Positions 35,207-44,020 are shown, counted from the first letter of the stretch. The stretch is 64,000 nucleotides of DNA from Lacibacter luteus (GCF_004118265.1 NZ_SDHW01000005.1:62001-126000); one strand, 5' to 3'. A program made the numbers and translations. The notes: a model not told the origin generated them from the sequence alone.

Positions 35207-38194
35207 TCAGATCAAAGGAATACGAATAACAAACTCAGTGCTGTTTTCTTCTATCTGTACAGGTCGGCGACAGAGATAGTGATACAAAGATTGCAAACTT
35301 GCAAGCCCTTGCTTATTGGATGTTTCCACCATGTTTTTCTTTTGCAGGTTGTTTGATACATGCAGGTATCCATCGCTTGTTGTAATGGTTATGATCAGTG
35401 GTGTGTCAAGATCAATTACATTATGCTTCATGGCATTCTCTACCAGGTTCTGCAATGTAACAGGTGCAATTTTTTTATGCAGCTCATCTTCATCCACATT
35501 TATTTTTACCTGCAAGCCTTCTTTAAATCTTGTTTTTTGCAGGTTGATATAGGTTTGTACAAACGCTAACTCTTCACGTAAGCTTACCAGCTCAGCATCT
35601 CTGTTCTTTAAAATATACCGATAGATCTTCGACATCTGTTCCAGAAAATTGCCGGCCATCTTCTGATCGGTTTCAATTAAGCCCGACAGTGATGTGAGTG
35701 AATTAAAAAGAAAATGTGGATTTAATTGTTGCTTCAGACTTTCATACATCACCATCACCTTTTCTTTTTCCAGCAGTTGTGCTTTACCCTGTAACTGTAA
35801 TAATTTTTCCTGCTGATGAATACGGTAACGGTATACGGCATAACCTGTTGCCAGTAAGGTTAAGAACAGTAACAACCGAAACCACCATGTTTTATAAAAC
35901 ACCGTGTCGATATGAATTGCAATTGTTTGTTCTGTGCAATTCCATTCTATACGGTCGTCAGATGCTTTTACACGAAACGTATAATTGCCACCTGGCAGTT
36001 TTGTATAATCAGCAAAACGGTTTTGTGTGTACTTCCAGTCGTCATCAACGCCATCTAGTTTGTAAGCATACCAGGTGCCCGATGCATTTTGGTAATTAAT
36101 GGCTGCAAAACCAATGCTGAAAAAGTTTTCATCGTACTTCAAATCAATTTTATTCTGCAACAACGGTTGTTCCTCCTTGCCTGATAATGTAAATGAAGTA
36201 AAATAGGGAACCAGTTGATTGTGCTCCTTCGTGAAATTCTTTGGCGAAAAACGAACAAACCCATTTTGCGTTGGCATCATAATATCGCCCCCTGCTAGCA
36301 AGGAAGCAGCATGCTCCGGAAATTCAACAGAAGGCAACCCATGTTGTAAACCAAAGGAAGTAAAATAAGTACGGCTGCTGTCGAGCATCATCAAGCCACT
36401 GCCTGTGCCCATCCATAAACGATTCCATGCATCAACCGCCAGTGCACTAATACTGTTATTGATGAGCCCGTTTTTGTGATTGTAATTCCTGATGCTGAAG
36501 TTAACCGGATCAATAGCCGTTAAACCGGTAAACGTACTGATCCATATAATCCCTTTTTTATCTTCCGTTATATCCACAACAGAGCTTCCTGCTATGCCAT
36601 TTTTTCCTGTAGTAGAAGCTTGCCACTTGTATGATTTTTTTGTTGCAGGATCGTACATGCCCGCACCGGTTCCATTAAAGCCGAGCCAGTACCTTCCCTT
36701 ACTGTCTTGAAAAATTTTTCGTCCACCATTTCCTGCAAACACATGTAAACCGGGAAATGATTTTATGCTGTGGAATTTCTTTTCACTTGTGTTGTAGTAA
36801 TAAAATCCATCACCATCTCTGCTGGAGAACCAGAAATTTCCTGCACGATCTTTATCTGCTGAAAAAAAGAAGAAAGCAGGAATGGAATCTTTCGATGTGT
36901 AAAAGATCATCCTGTTTTCCTTTTGCAGATATTGATTAATACCTCTGCCGGTAGCAATCCAGATGTTGTTTTCATCATCACATAAAATACCACGAACGGA
37001 ATTGTAATGAAGCATGTCTGTTCTGCCTTCTCTGTTGTTCCATTCTTTGTATTCATTTGTTACAGGGTCGTATCGCACCACACCATCTATTGTACCCAGC
37101 CAGAGTTTGCCATTCAGATCTTCTGTTGCAATCCTTGCTACACGACGGTTACGGATATCCTGTTCTGTATTGAATGCCGGTATTATCTGAAAAAGATTTC
37201 TATCAGGATCAAAATAGTTCACACCATTATTTCCGCCAACCCACATCGTACCATCCCTATCGGCGTAAACAGATGTGTGCAGGTTGGTGGATGGCGTCCA
37301 CACTTTTAAAGGATCATGCAAAAAGCGGTCGAAGCTGTTTTTTTGTTCGTTATACAACAACAAACCATCGAGCTGTGTGGTGAGCCACACTCTTCCTTTA
37401 TGATCTGTAAGCAGTGAAGTAATGTTTACCAGTGTGTTTTTGCCCGATTCGAAATACTGATCGTATGTTTCATAACGTTGCAGATCGGGTGAGAATTTAA
37501 GCGGAGAATTTTTGCCATTTGCTATGATCCAGAAATGATGTTGTTTGTCGATGGCTACTGAAGAAATACCAACGCCTTCAAGCAACGGGATCGAACGCTT
37601 CGTTATCCGTTCTGTTTTTATATCAAACTCAAATAGTCCTTTGTTCGATGCAATAAAAAGAAGACTGTTCAGCCGCTCAATATTATTTGTTCTCAGTTTG
37701 TAACTGCTGTCAGCATAATTCCGGTAAAACACTGCTTTTTTTGTAAGCGGGTTATACTTTACCAGTCCCTTATGTGTACCGAGAAAAACAGTTGTTTTAT
37801 TCACCGGAATAATTTGTGTAACCCATACATTCTCCAATGCTTTTATTGCGGTAAACCGATCGGAGGCTTCATTGTATTCCAACATGCCATCTTCAAGACC
37901 AACAAGAAAACCTCCGCTGCTGTCGGCCGACATCACTCTTGATAATGAAGTGGGGAAAGAAGTGCTGTCGCCTGCTATATGGCTGTAACTTTTAACTGCA
38001 AATCCATCAAAACGGTTAAGGCCAACACGTGTAGAGAACCACATAAAACCTTTACTATCCTGCGCAACAGCCATAATGCCGCCATCATTTAAGCCATCCG
38101 CCACCGTTAGTTTCCTGAAAAAGAAACGGCTTTGCTGAGCAATGGGTGCAGTTAGCAGAACAAACAATGCAAAAAGAGTAAGCAGGAGTTTCAT
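35207..38194 (-). CDS. Propeller-sensor histidine kinase, LytS/YehU type (unit C)
   Basis: A 995-residue kinase: signal peptide (residues 1-19), propeller sensor starting 'VADGLNDGGIMAVAQDSKGF', Y_Y_Y domain ('WYAYKLDGVDDDWKYTQN'), a membrane helix ('WFRLLLFLTLLATGYAVYRY'), and a His_kinase domain with H-box 'NPHFLFN' (His about 827) and N-box 'NLVENAMKHNVID'. Compared with units A and B the sensor has diverged most. A possible -7 box TAAATTTG lies at 38209-38202, 8 bp upstream of the start codon, without a clear -33 partner. Confidence 0.92.
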   Translation of the reverse strand: MKLLLTLFALFVLLTAPIAQQSRFFFRKLTVADGLNDGGIMAVAQDSKGFMWFSTRVGLNRFDGFAVKSYSHIAGDSTSFPTSLSRVMSADSSGGFLVGLEDGMLEYNEASDRFTAIKALENVWVTQIIPVNKTTVFLGTHKGLVKYNPLTKKAVFYRNYADSSYKLRTNNIERLNSLLFIASNKGLFEFDIKTERITKRSIPLLEGVGISSVAIDKQHHFWIIANGKNSPLKFSPDLQRYETYDQYFESGKNTLVNITSLLTDHKGRVWLTTQLDGLLLYNEQKNSFDRFLHDPLKVWTPSTNLHTSVYADRDGTMWVGGNNGVNYFDPDRNLFQIIPAFNTEQDIRNRRVARIATEDLNGKLWLGTIDGVVRYDPVTNEYKEWNNREGRTDMLHYNSVRGILCDDENNIWIATGRGINQYLQKENRMIFYTSKDSIPAFFFFSADKDRAGNFWFSSRDGDGFYYYNTSEKKFHSIKSFPGLHVFAGNGGRKIFQDSKGRYWLGFNGTGAGMYDPATKKSYKWQASTTGKNGIAGSSVVDITEDKKGIIWISTFTGLTAIDPVNFSIRNYNHKNGLINNSISALAVDAWNRLWMGTGSGLMMLDSSRTYFTSFGLQHGLPSVEFPEHAASLLAGGDIMMPTQNGFVRFSPKNFTKEHNQLVPYFTSFTLSGKEEQPLLQNKIDLKYDENFFSIGFAAINYQNASGTWYAYKLDGVDDDWKYTQNRFADYTKLPGGNYTFRVKASDDRIEWNCTEQTIAIHIDTVFYKTWWFRLLLFLTLLATGYAVYRYRIHQQEKLLQLQGKAQLLEKEKVMVMYESLKQQLNPHFLFNSLTSLSGLIETDQKMAGNFLEQMSKIYRYILKNRDAELVSLREELAFVQTYINLQKTRFKEGLQVKINVDEDELHKKIAPVTLQNLVENAMKHNVIDLDTPLIITITTSDGYLHVSNNLQKKNMVETSNKQGLASLQSLYHYLCRRPVQIEENSTEFVIRIPLI

Positions 38195-38290
38195 GTATCC
38201 TCAAATTTATTACTCCTGTTGTGAAAAGAAAATTTATGCTTAAAAACCCGCAGAAACAAAGTTGAAGTGTAGGAAAATGAAGTTAAACCG

Positions 38291-38318
38291 TAAAGCCCCG
38301 CTTTTATGCGGGGCTTTA
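38291..38318 (-). terminator. Terminator after unit C lipoprotein
   Basis: An 11-bp stem (TAAAGCCCCGC / GCGGGGCTTTA) with a 6-nt loop. It ends the lipoprotein gene stopping at 38338 and separates it from the kinase. Confidence 0.75.
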
Positions 38319-38337
38319 CCAGAATAAAGAGTTGCAG

Positions 38338-39087
38338 TTACTGGAAAGTGCAGGTATAAACGGTTGATGATTGACCGCCTGAAGACCGGCTGATGGTTTT
38401 GATGTAACCATCAGCATCAGTTGTATAACTCAGATCAATGGAAAAAAATACTTGTCCGTCGGGTGCGAGCATCTTCGCATTCTTCAACAGATTCTTCGAT
38501 TGTTTTCCGAACTGTGCATCGGTTACAAACTGAACTCCCTTGAAATCAAACAAATCAATTTGGATGGGGTTATACTGATTTGTGTAATATTCAAATACAA
38601 ACATTGCTGTTTTCATCCCTCCTTCGTAAGCCGACATTGTTGTAAGGTTTCCCGCCTGGTATTCATAAACGTATTTTGCAAAACTATTCGAGCTGTTTGC
38701 CTTTATTGTCTGCTCAACAAGATACCCTTCTGCGCTGTATTTAAATTCCTGTGTGGCAGTAAGCCCCCCCGAATTATAGCGATCAAGCTTTGTTACCCTG
38801 CCCTGCGCATCCTGCACTGCATTCTGATATTCGTGTAAAAAACCTGATGCTGCTTTCTTAGCCGAAAAAGGAATACCCGGTTTGTACGATACTTTCATGT
38901 CCGTATTGGTAAACGACATCAGTTTACGGTCGTTTGAATAAAACATTGCCCACTCACTCATGCCGGGAGCTGTAACACTAATCAGATTCTTCGTGAATAA
39001 AGGTGTTTGTTCTGAAGGGCCTTCTGTTTTTTCTTTTTTACAACTGCTAAGCAGTGCAATGGCTGCAATAAAAAGTAATTTTTTCAT
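38338..39087 (-). CDS. YD-repeat-like lipoprotein 1 (unit C)
   Basis: A 249-residue lipoprotein with lipobox Cys16 ('LLSSCKKEKT'). The body holds repeated short beta units such as 'FKYSAEGYLVEQTI', 'YVYEYQAGNLTTM', 'DLSYTTDADGYIKTI', as in the other lipoproteins of this family. It follows lipoprotein 2 after 36 bp and ends at a terminator before the kinase. 'QFGKQSKNLLKNAK' is also matched in the 40.1 kb paralogue ('HFGMPSKNLTKSLE'), showing that these two are the closest relatives. Confidence 0.75.
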   Translation of the reverse strand: MKKLLFIAAIALLSSCKKEKTEGPSEQTPLFTKNLISVTAPGMSEWAMFYSNDRKLMSFTNTDMKVSYKPGIPFSAKKAASGFLHEYQNAVQDAQGRVTKLDRYNSGGLTATQEFKYSAEGYLVEQTIKANSSNSFAKYVYEYQAGNLTTMSAYEGGMKTAMFVFEYYTNQYNPIQIDLFDFKGVQFVTDAQFGKQSKNLLKNAKMLAPDGQVFFSIDLSYTTDADGYIKTISRSSGGQSSTVYTCTFQ

Positions 39088-39123
39088 AAAAAATAGTTTA
39101 TGTGTTTTTAATAGTTAAAAATG

Positions 39124-39879
39124 TCATTGAAATTTGTACGTATAGGTTTGCGTAGTATTCTTTAGGATAGAAGTCATAATTTCTGCCACCGGGTAACCAG
39201 CTGCATCATGTGTAATGCTGTTTACCCTGTGATTAATAAGTTCGCCATTCGCATTATACTCCTTTGCTTCTTTCAGATAATACTTTAAAGGTTTGCCATG
39301 AAGAACCTCTGAAGGCCAGTTATACCAACAGGCTAATCCTGATTTGTTTATTCTTGAATTATCGTACACATACTGTTCTGTTCGGTAAAGCACCCCGCCA
39401 GTATATGTTTTTAATAAAACAGGCACTCCGTTTTCGTATGAAAAAAACTTTTCGTGTACACTACCGCTCCCAATTCCCTTCAGCGACACTAAGTTTCCAG
39501 ACGCATCATAGCTAAACAGGTAGGTGTAAGTGATGCTGCCATTGTTCTTGTATTCTGCTTTTGTAATAGCACCGGCTTCATTTAATACACACTCAATTGT
39601 TTGATCAACTGTACCGTCGCTGAGCTTGCTTCTTGTAACAATAAGACTTGCATTACTTGTGTATGAAAAACTGTATTTGTGATCACTGTCAAGATAAGTT
39701 GTAAGCCGGCCATTGTTATCGTAACTCATTTTGTAAACCTCTGGGGTTGTGCCATTGTAACTATAGCTGAACTCGGCCAGTTTACTGCTTTTTGTATTTG
39801 ATTCCTGTGAAGGGATCGTGTTCTTTTTACAGGAGAATAGTAATAACGAAACTGTTAATACCAGCAAAAGATGTTTCAT
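39124..39879 (-). CDS. YD-repeat-like lipoprotein 2 (unit C)
   Basis: A 251-residue lipoprotein with lipobox Cys17 ('LLLFSCKKNT'). Repeats such as 'MSYDNNGRLTTYLD', 'CVLNEAGAITKAEY' and 'FSYDASGNLVSLKG' show the same YD-like pattern. Near its C-terminus 'LHGKPLKYYLKEAKEYNANG' matches 'LFGKPLKYLPIEEKEFNAAG' in the unit B protein at 26.3 kb, so this copy is closest to that one. Function unknown. Confidence 0.75.
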   Translation of the reverse strand: MKHLLLVLTVSLLLFSCKKNTIPSQESNTKSSKLAEFSYSYNGTTPEVYKMSYDNNGRLTTYLDSDHKYSFSYTSNASLIVTRSKLSDGTVDQTIECVLNEAGAITKAEYKNNGSITYTYLFSYDASGNLVSLKGIGSGSVHEKFFSYENGVPVLLKTYTGGVLYRTEQYVYDNSRINKSGLACWYNWPSEVLHGKPLKYYLKEAKEYNANGELINHRVNSITHDAAGYPVAEIMTSILKNTTQTYTYKFQ

Positions 39880-40044
39880 GATTTTTTATTTGATGTTTTT
39901 AAATAGGATGTAAAAATGCTTTTTCAAAGTCCTTCTTAAAAAAATAAGAAAGTAATCCGGAAGAATTTGCAGTTAACATGTAGTAGAAGCCCGTTCATCT
40001 GTAAACAGAATAATAAGGAGCGTCGAAAATAACAGGCATAAAAA

Positions 40045-40064
40045 AGCCCGGTTGAAACCGGGCT
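40045..40064 (-). terminator. Terminator after unit C lipoprotein 3
   Basis: A 9-bp stem (AGCCCGGTT / AACCGGGCT) with an A run at 40040-40045 that is a T run on the minus strand, 21 bp after the stop of the gene at 40085. Confidence 0.7.
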
Positions 40065-40084
40065 GCCTTACCAAGAGAACTGAA

Positions 40085-40834
40085 CTATTGAAAAATAAAA
40101 TTGTAGTGCTTTAACATTTCGCCATTGCTTTCAATTTTCATTGAGCGAACATAACCATCCGCATCTGATTTATAAACATACTGAAGCGTGATTGCTGGAG
40201 AGCCCGGCGTAATTATTTCTAAACTTTTAGTGAGGTTTTTTGAAGGCATACCAAAATGCCCATCGCTTACAAAGCCAATTTGTTTCCAGTCAAAAAGATC
40301 AACTGCAATTGAATTAGGTTGGTTGTGATAATGATCAAAATGAATGGTTGACTTTAGCATTGCATTTTCATACTCCTGTATTTTAACCAGGTTTCCTTCT
40401 TTATAGGTATACACAAATTCTTGCTTATTATTATCGATACTTATTGTTCTTTTTGCAAGTTGACCATTTTCATTATAACTGAATTCTGTCCTGCTTTCTG
40501 GCAAACCGTTCGTATACCTGGCAAGTTGAATGATCTTTCCCGATTCATCTTGTTGTGCATATTCGTAGGTAATTTTCTCATTACTTTCTTTAAGTAATTG
40601 TGTAACAAAGCGATTGTAACCGGGCTTGTAATAGTTTACTACATCGTTTGCAACATAAGCCAGCAAGCAGCCATTTTGATCGTATAACAAATTGGTGCGT
40701 TTACCATTTTTCTCAACGATTGTTGCCAATTGTTTAGTAAATGCCATTCCTGTTTTTGTTTCAGCCACAAGTATGCTTTTTCTGCAATTCAATAACAGCA
40801 GAGCTGCTATTATTGACATGGTTATCACTTTCAT
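40085..40834 (-). CDS. YD-repeat-like lipoprotein 3 (unit C)
   Basis: A 249-residue lipoprotein with lipobox Cys17 ('ALLLLNCRKS'). The body 'LLYDQNGCLLAYV', 'FSYNENGQLAKRTI', 'YVYKSDADGYVRSM' shows the same repeat type. Closest to the copy at 38.3 kb, judging by shared 'FG-x-x-SKNL' and 'PN/PI-Q/A-x-DLFDWK/FKGVQF/IGFV' segments. It has its own terminator and lies 280 bp from the divergent unit C secreted pair. Confidence 0.75.
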   Translation of the reverse strand: MKVITMSIIAALLLLNCRKSILVAETKTGMAFTKQLATIVEKNGKRTNLLYDQNGCLLAYVANDVVNYYKPGYNRFVTQLLKESNEKITYEYAQQDESGKIIQLARYTNGLPESRTEFSYNENGQLAKRTISIDNNKQEFVYTYKEGNLVKIQEYENAMLKSTIHFDHYHNQPNSIAVDLFDWKQIGFVSDGHFGMPSKNLTKSLEIITPGSPAITLQYVYKSDADGYVRSMKIESNGEMLKHYNFIFQ

Positions 40835-41052
40835 AAATTTCCTTTAGCGGCTGTAAAATTGTATCAGAACCGGTACAGATAAAAACTTTACTGCGTCAAT
40901 GGTCTGTTTTATTTATTAAAAGGTAGAGAACCTCATGCGAAGTGATTTCGAAGAAAGAAGTTGCCAACCCATTACAATTCAACTTCAGTTTTCTACTATT
41001 CAACAGAAAAACCACACAGCAACGGGAGATAAGTTTTCAAACCGATCTCCTG

Positions 41053-41070
41053 TTTTTCATTTTTGATCTG
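41053..41070 (+). promoter_or_regulatory. Shared 18-bp element upstream of unit C secreted pair
   Basis: Exact copy of the 18-mer TTTTTCATTTTTGATCTG found before the unit B pair, here 44 bp before the start codon. Conservation in otherwise different upstream DNA suggests a promoter or regulator site. Confidence 0.5.
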
Positions 41071-41114
41071 TGAAATAACAAAACACTTCATTCTTCAACA
41101 CAAAACATCTATTT

Positions 41115-42362
41115 ATGAAACAGCTTTTCTCTTCAATTTTTCTGTTACTGTTTACTGCAACAGTTTGGGCGCAGGCGCCACAGTTAATCAATTACCAGGG
41201 GGTTGCACGCAATGCAAGTGGTGTGGCTTATGCATCGCAACAGGTTAGTGTGCGTTTAAATATCCGTACAGGTTCTCCCGATGGAGCAATTGAATACAGC
41301 GAAACAAGAACAGTTACCACCAATCAGTTTGGTTTGTTTAATATACAGATAGGAAGTTCAGGTATGCAGGCCGTATCTGGTTTTTTTTCTACCATCAGCT
41401 GGGGCGCAGGAACTAAGTTTCTGCAAACAGAGATCAGCGTTAATGGTCAGCCATTTGCTAATCTCGGCGCAACACAAATGCTGAGCGTACCTTATGCGCT
41501 GCACAGCAGAGAGGCAAAGGATCTTATTTTTCCATTCACAAAAACGGGAACAAATACAACCGATTTGTTTAGCATAGCAAACAACGATAACACTGCAACA
41601 TCTTCTGCCATTAAAGCAAATGCAACAGCAGGTCGTGCAATATTCGGCAACTCCAATACAGGCACAGGAGGCTACTTTGTATCAAGCAGCGGCATGGGAG
41701 TATTTGGTTATGCTCCCAACGGTACGGGCGTAACAGGTATGACCAATTCTGCAAGCGATATTGGAATTTCTGCAATAAATAACGGAGATGGTGTTGCACT
41801 TTCTGTAAAAGGAGGGTTGCGGATTTTTGATGGTAATACTAATCCGGGTACAGGAAAAGTGCTTACAAGCGATGCAAATGGTAATGCCACATGGCAAGCA
41901 CCTGCAACAACAGCACCTGTTGCTTTTTTTGCAACCGGTGCAGCGCAGGGAGGGCTTCAAAATATTCCAAACAATGTTGAGTATAAAATTCATCCGGCTG
42001 TTCAGGATTATGACGGAAGCAACAATTTTACACTCTACAACCAAACACCTTCAAGCACTTTTACAGCTCCAACAACTGGCGTGTATCGATTTAATATTGA
42101 GGTTACGATTGATTCATATCATTTTGATGTAAACATTAAATACGGATACATGCGGCTGTATGTTAAAAGCAATGGCGTTGAAACGCAAAGTGGAAATGAC
42201 GGCGTATGGGAACCTGGTTTTGGTACGATCAGTTTAAAAATTGATGAAGTGTTGTTCTTAAAAGCAGGCGACCAGGTATGGGCTGAAACGTTGACCAATA
42301 CCGAAGATGGCAGTAATCCCATTCTTAAGAAATGCAAGTTTGCAGGGTATCTTATTAAATAA
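41115..42362 (+). CDS. Secreted fibre-like protein with C1q-like domain (unit C, first gene)
   Basis: A 415-residue exported protein (signal peptide ends VWAQ). The N-terminal domain 'INYQGVARNASGVAYASQQV' ... 'SETRTVTTNQFGLFNIQIG' ... 'MLSVPYALHSRE' is shared with the unit A protein at 24.3 kb. The middle 'GNTNPGTGKVLTSDANGNAT' is shared with the unit B protein at 31.4 kb. The C-terminal 130 residues ('FTAPTTGVYRFNIEVTIDS', 'LRLYVKSNGVETQSG'-like strand, 'LFLKAGDQVWAETL') match a C1q-like jelly roll. It is thus a mosaic of the other two. Twenty-three bp separate it from its T9SS-sorted partner. Confidence 0.8.
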   Translation: MKQLFSSIFLLLFTATVWAQAPQLINYQGVARNASGVAYASQQVSVRLNIRTGSPDGAIEYSETRTVTTNQFGLFNIQIGSSGMQAVSGFFSTISWGAGTKFLQTEISVNGQPFANLGATQMLSVPYALHSREAKDLIFPFTKTGTNTTDLFSIANNDNTATSSAIKANATAGRAIFGNSNTGTGGYFVSSSGMGVFGYAPNGTGVTGMTNSASDIGISAINNGDGVALSVKGGLRIFDGNTNPGTGKVLTSDANGNATWQAPATTAPVAFFATGAAQGGLQNIPNNVEYKIHPAVQDYDGSNNFTLYNQTPSSTFTAPTTGVYRFNIEVTIDSYHFDVNIKYGYMRLYVKSNGVETQSGNDGVWEPGFGTISLKIDEVLFLKAGDQVWAETLTNTEDGSNPILKKCKFAGYLIK

Positions 42363-42385
42363 CAACAGCACTTAAAAAAACAGGT

Positions 42386-43150
42386 ATGAAAAAAATACAA
42401 TTATTGCTGCTGCTGTTATTCCTGATTAACCTGCTGCAGGCACAAACCATTACTCCATCTGTAACTAACAGCAGCGGCCTATCAGGAGTTGCAGGCAACA
42501 TTCATTTCGAGTTTAGCCTCGGTGAAAGTTTTACAACAACTCTTTCAAACGGAATGCTTGTTACACAAGGGGTGTTGCAACCAATAATGATTCAGCAAGG
42601 ACCACTTCCTGTTCTCGGTCTTGAGTTCAATGCAAAACGCATCAGCAACAACAACGTGCAGCTCGATTGGAAAACAACACAGGAAATAGATAACAAAGGC
42701 TTTTATGTAGAGCGTAAGAAAGAAAACGAAAACAAGTTTACTCAACTCAGGTTTGTACCATCGGTAGCTGCAAACGGCAACTCCTCATTACCATTAAACT
42801 ATACGCATATTGATACCAACAATTATGCAGGCAAAACTTATTACAGGTTAAAACAGGAAGATATTGACGGCAAGTTTATGTATTCTGTTATTCGTTTGGT
42901 AAATGGCAATAATACAAAGCTTGTTGTATTGAAAGCCTGGCCCATACCGGCTGTCGGCAATTTTAATGTAGTTGTTCAGGGAATTGCAAAGCAGGAAACA
43001 GTGCAGCTGTTTGATGTGAATGGACGGTTGGTAAAATCGGTAGCCGTTCAGGATAATGTGTCGGTTACAATCAACGGACTGGCACCGGGCACTTACATCC
43101 TGAAACTTTCAAGTGATGCAGGTTTAGTGCAAAAAGTAATTGTACAGTAA
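42386..43150 (+). CDS. T9SS-sorted surface protein (unit C, second gene)
   Basis: A 254-residue protein with a signal peptide (ends LLQAQ), one short N-terminal module ('FEFSLGESFTTTL' ... 'VTQGVLQP'), a beta-sandwich ('GLEFNAKRISNNNVQLDWKT') and a type A T9SS sorting domain ('AWPIPAVGNFNVVVQG' ... 'GTYILKLSS'). From about residue 78 it is nearly identical in sequence to the unit A protein at 25.3 kb, at both protein and DNA level, while the N-terminus is shorter by one module. Confidence 0.88.
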   Translation: MKKIQLLLLLLFLINLLQAQTITPSVTNSSGLSGVAGNIHFEFSLGESFTTTLSNGMLVTQGVLQPIMIQQGPLPVLGLEFNAKRISNNNVQLDWKTTQEIDNKGFYVERKKENENKFTQLRFVPSVAANGNSSLPLNYTHIDTNNYAGKTYYRLKQEDIDGKFMYSVIRLVNGNNTKLVVLKAWPIPAVGNFNVVVQGIAKQETVQLFDVNGRLVKSVAVQDNVSVTINGLAPGTYILKLSSDAGLVQKVIVQ

Positions 43151-43170
43151 GTAAACAATGTACAATGATA

Positions 43171-43194
43171 AAGCCGCCTTTCAACAGGCGGCTT
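43171..43194 (+). terminator. Terminator after unit C pair
   Basis: A stem AAGCCGCCT / AGGCGGCTT with a 6-nt loop followed by T-rich sequence. Confidence 0.8.
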
Positions 43195-43366
43195 TCTTGT
43201 TTTGAATAAAATGTGTGCGCCGGTCTTCAAGCTTCTAAAACGGCTTATTCGCTTTTAAGCACACTTCAATAATGAAAACGAACTGTTGATCCTGTTTTGT
43301 TTTTACAACATTCTTCTTCGCTGTTTCTTTGTGTCAGAAAGAAAACATCACCTTACTATGCTAATC

Positions 43367-43882
43367 ATGAAACATCTTAATAAACAATACTTGTTGCTAA
43401 CCTTCTTTCTTTTTATTGCAGCTTTATTCTTGCTTGTGTCATGCAGTAAAATGAATACTGCAGGTATAAAAAAAGATTTCAACACGGGCTTATCGGCAAG
43501 CTATAAAAATATGGAGCCCGGTAATGTGTTACTTATTATGAATAATGAAGTGCTCAACCATACAGATATTCCGGTAGGAGAGCAGTTTATTTTAGCAAAC
43601 GACGGCATTAAAGGATTGACAGAGAAAAATGGATATGTGCAGGTTGGTTGTGCTCTAACCATCAGCAATAAAAAAGGAGAAGTGCTGTTACAGGATGATG
43701 ATTTGTTTGCAGACAAAGACCGGTTTAAAAAAGAAGATGCACAAATGCTGAAGTGTACGGTTAATACAGGTTTGCCAATGCAAAGCGACGAAGATTACAA
43801 TGTATCCGTTGTGTTTTGGGATAAGAATGGTACAGGCAGAATTGAAAACAAGGTTACAATTCACATGATCGATATGCCTTAA
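43367..43882 (+). CDS. Hypothetical lipoprotein
   Basis: About 171 residues from the ATG at 43367 (an alternative ATG lies at 43358, and a longer frame starts at 43286 but lacks a proper signal). The signal peptide 'YLLLTFFLFIAALFLLVSC' ends in a lipobox cysteine. The mature part has 'NNEVLNHTDIPVGEQFIL', 'LTISNKKGEVLLQDDDLF' and ends 'ENKVTIHMIDMP', a beta-sandwich-like pattern. No family recognised. Single-gene unit with a terminator. Confidence 0.7.
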   Translation: MKHLNKQYLLLTFFLFIAALFLLVSCSKMNTAGIKKDFNTGLSASYKNMEPGNVLLIMNNEVLNHTDIPVGEQFILANDGIKGLTEKNGYVQVGCALTISNKKGEVLLQDDDLFADKDRFKKEDAQMLKCTVNTGLPMQSDEDYNVSVVFWDKNGTGRIENKVTIHMIDMP

Positions 43883-43930
43883 CGGTAATTAAAAATATTC
43901 TCATTAATGGTTCTTGGTTTTGGATTGATA

Positions 43931-43956
43931 ACGGCGCTTTTCCAGGCGCCGTTTTG
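43931..43956 (+). terminator. Terminator after the lipoprotein gene
   Basis: ACGGCGC (43931-43937) pairs with GCGCCGT (43946-43952), followed by TTTTG. Confidence 0.65.
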
Positions 43957-43974
43957 TTATTTACAGCAAACAAA

Positions 43975-44000
43975 AAAGCGAACAGTAGATTGTTCGCTTT
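43975..44000 (-). terminator. Terminator for the minus-strand gene ending at 44021
   Basis: Stem AAAGCGAACA / TGTTCGCTTT with a 6-nt loop and an A run on the left that reads as T on the minus strand. Confidence 0.75.
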
Positions 44001-44020
44001 ATGTATTTCAAAGGTTGGCA

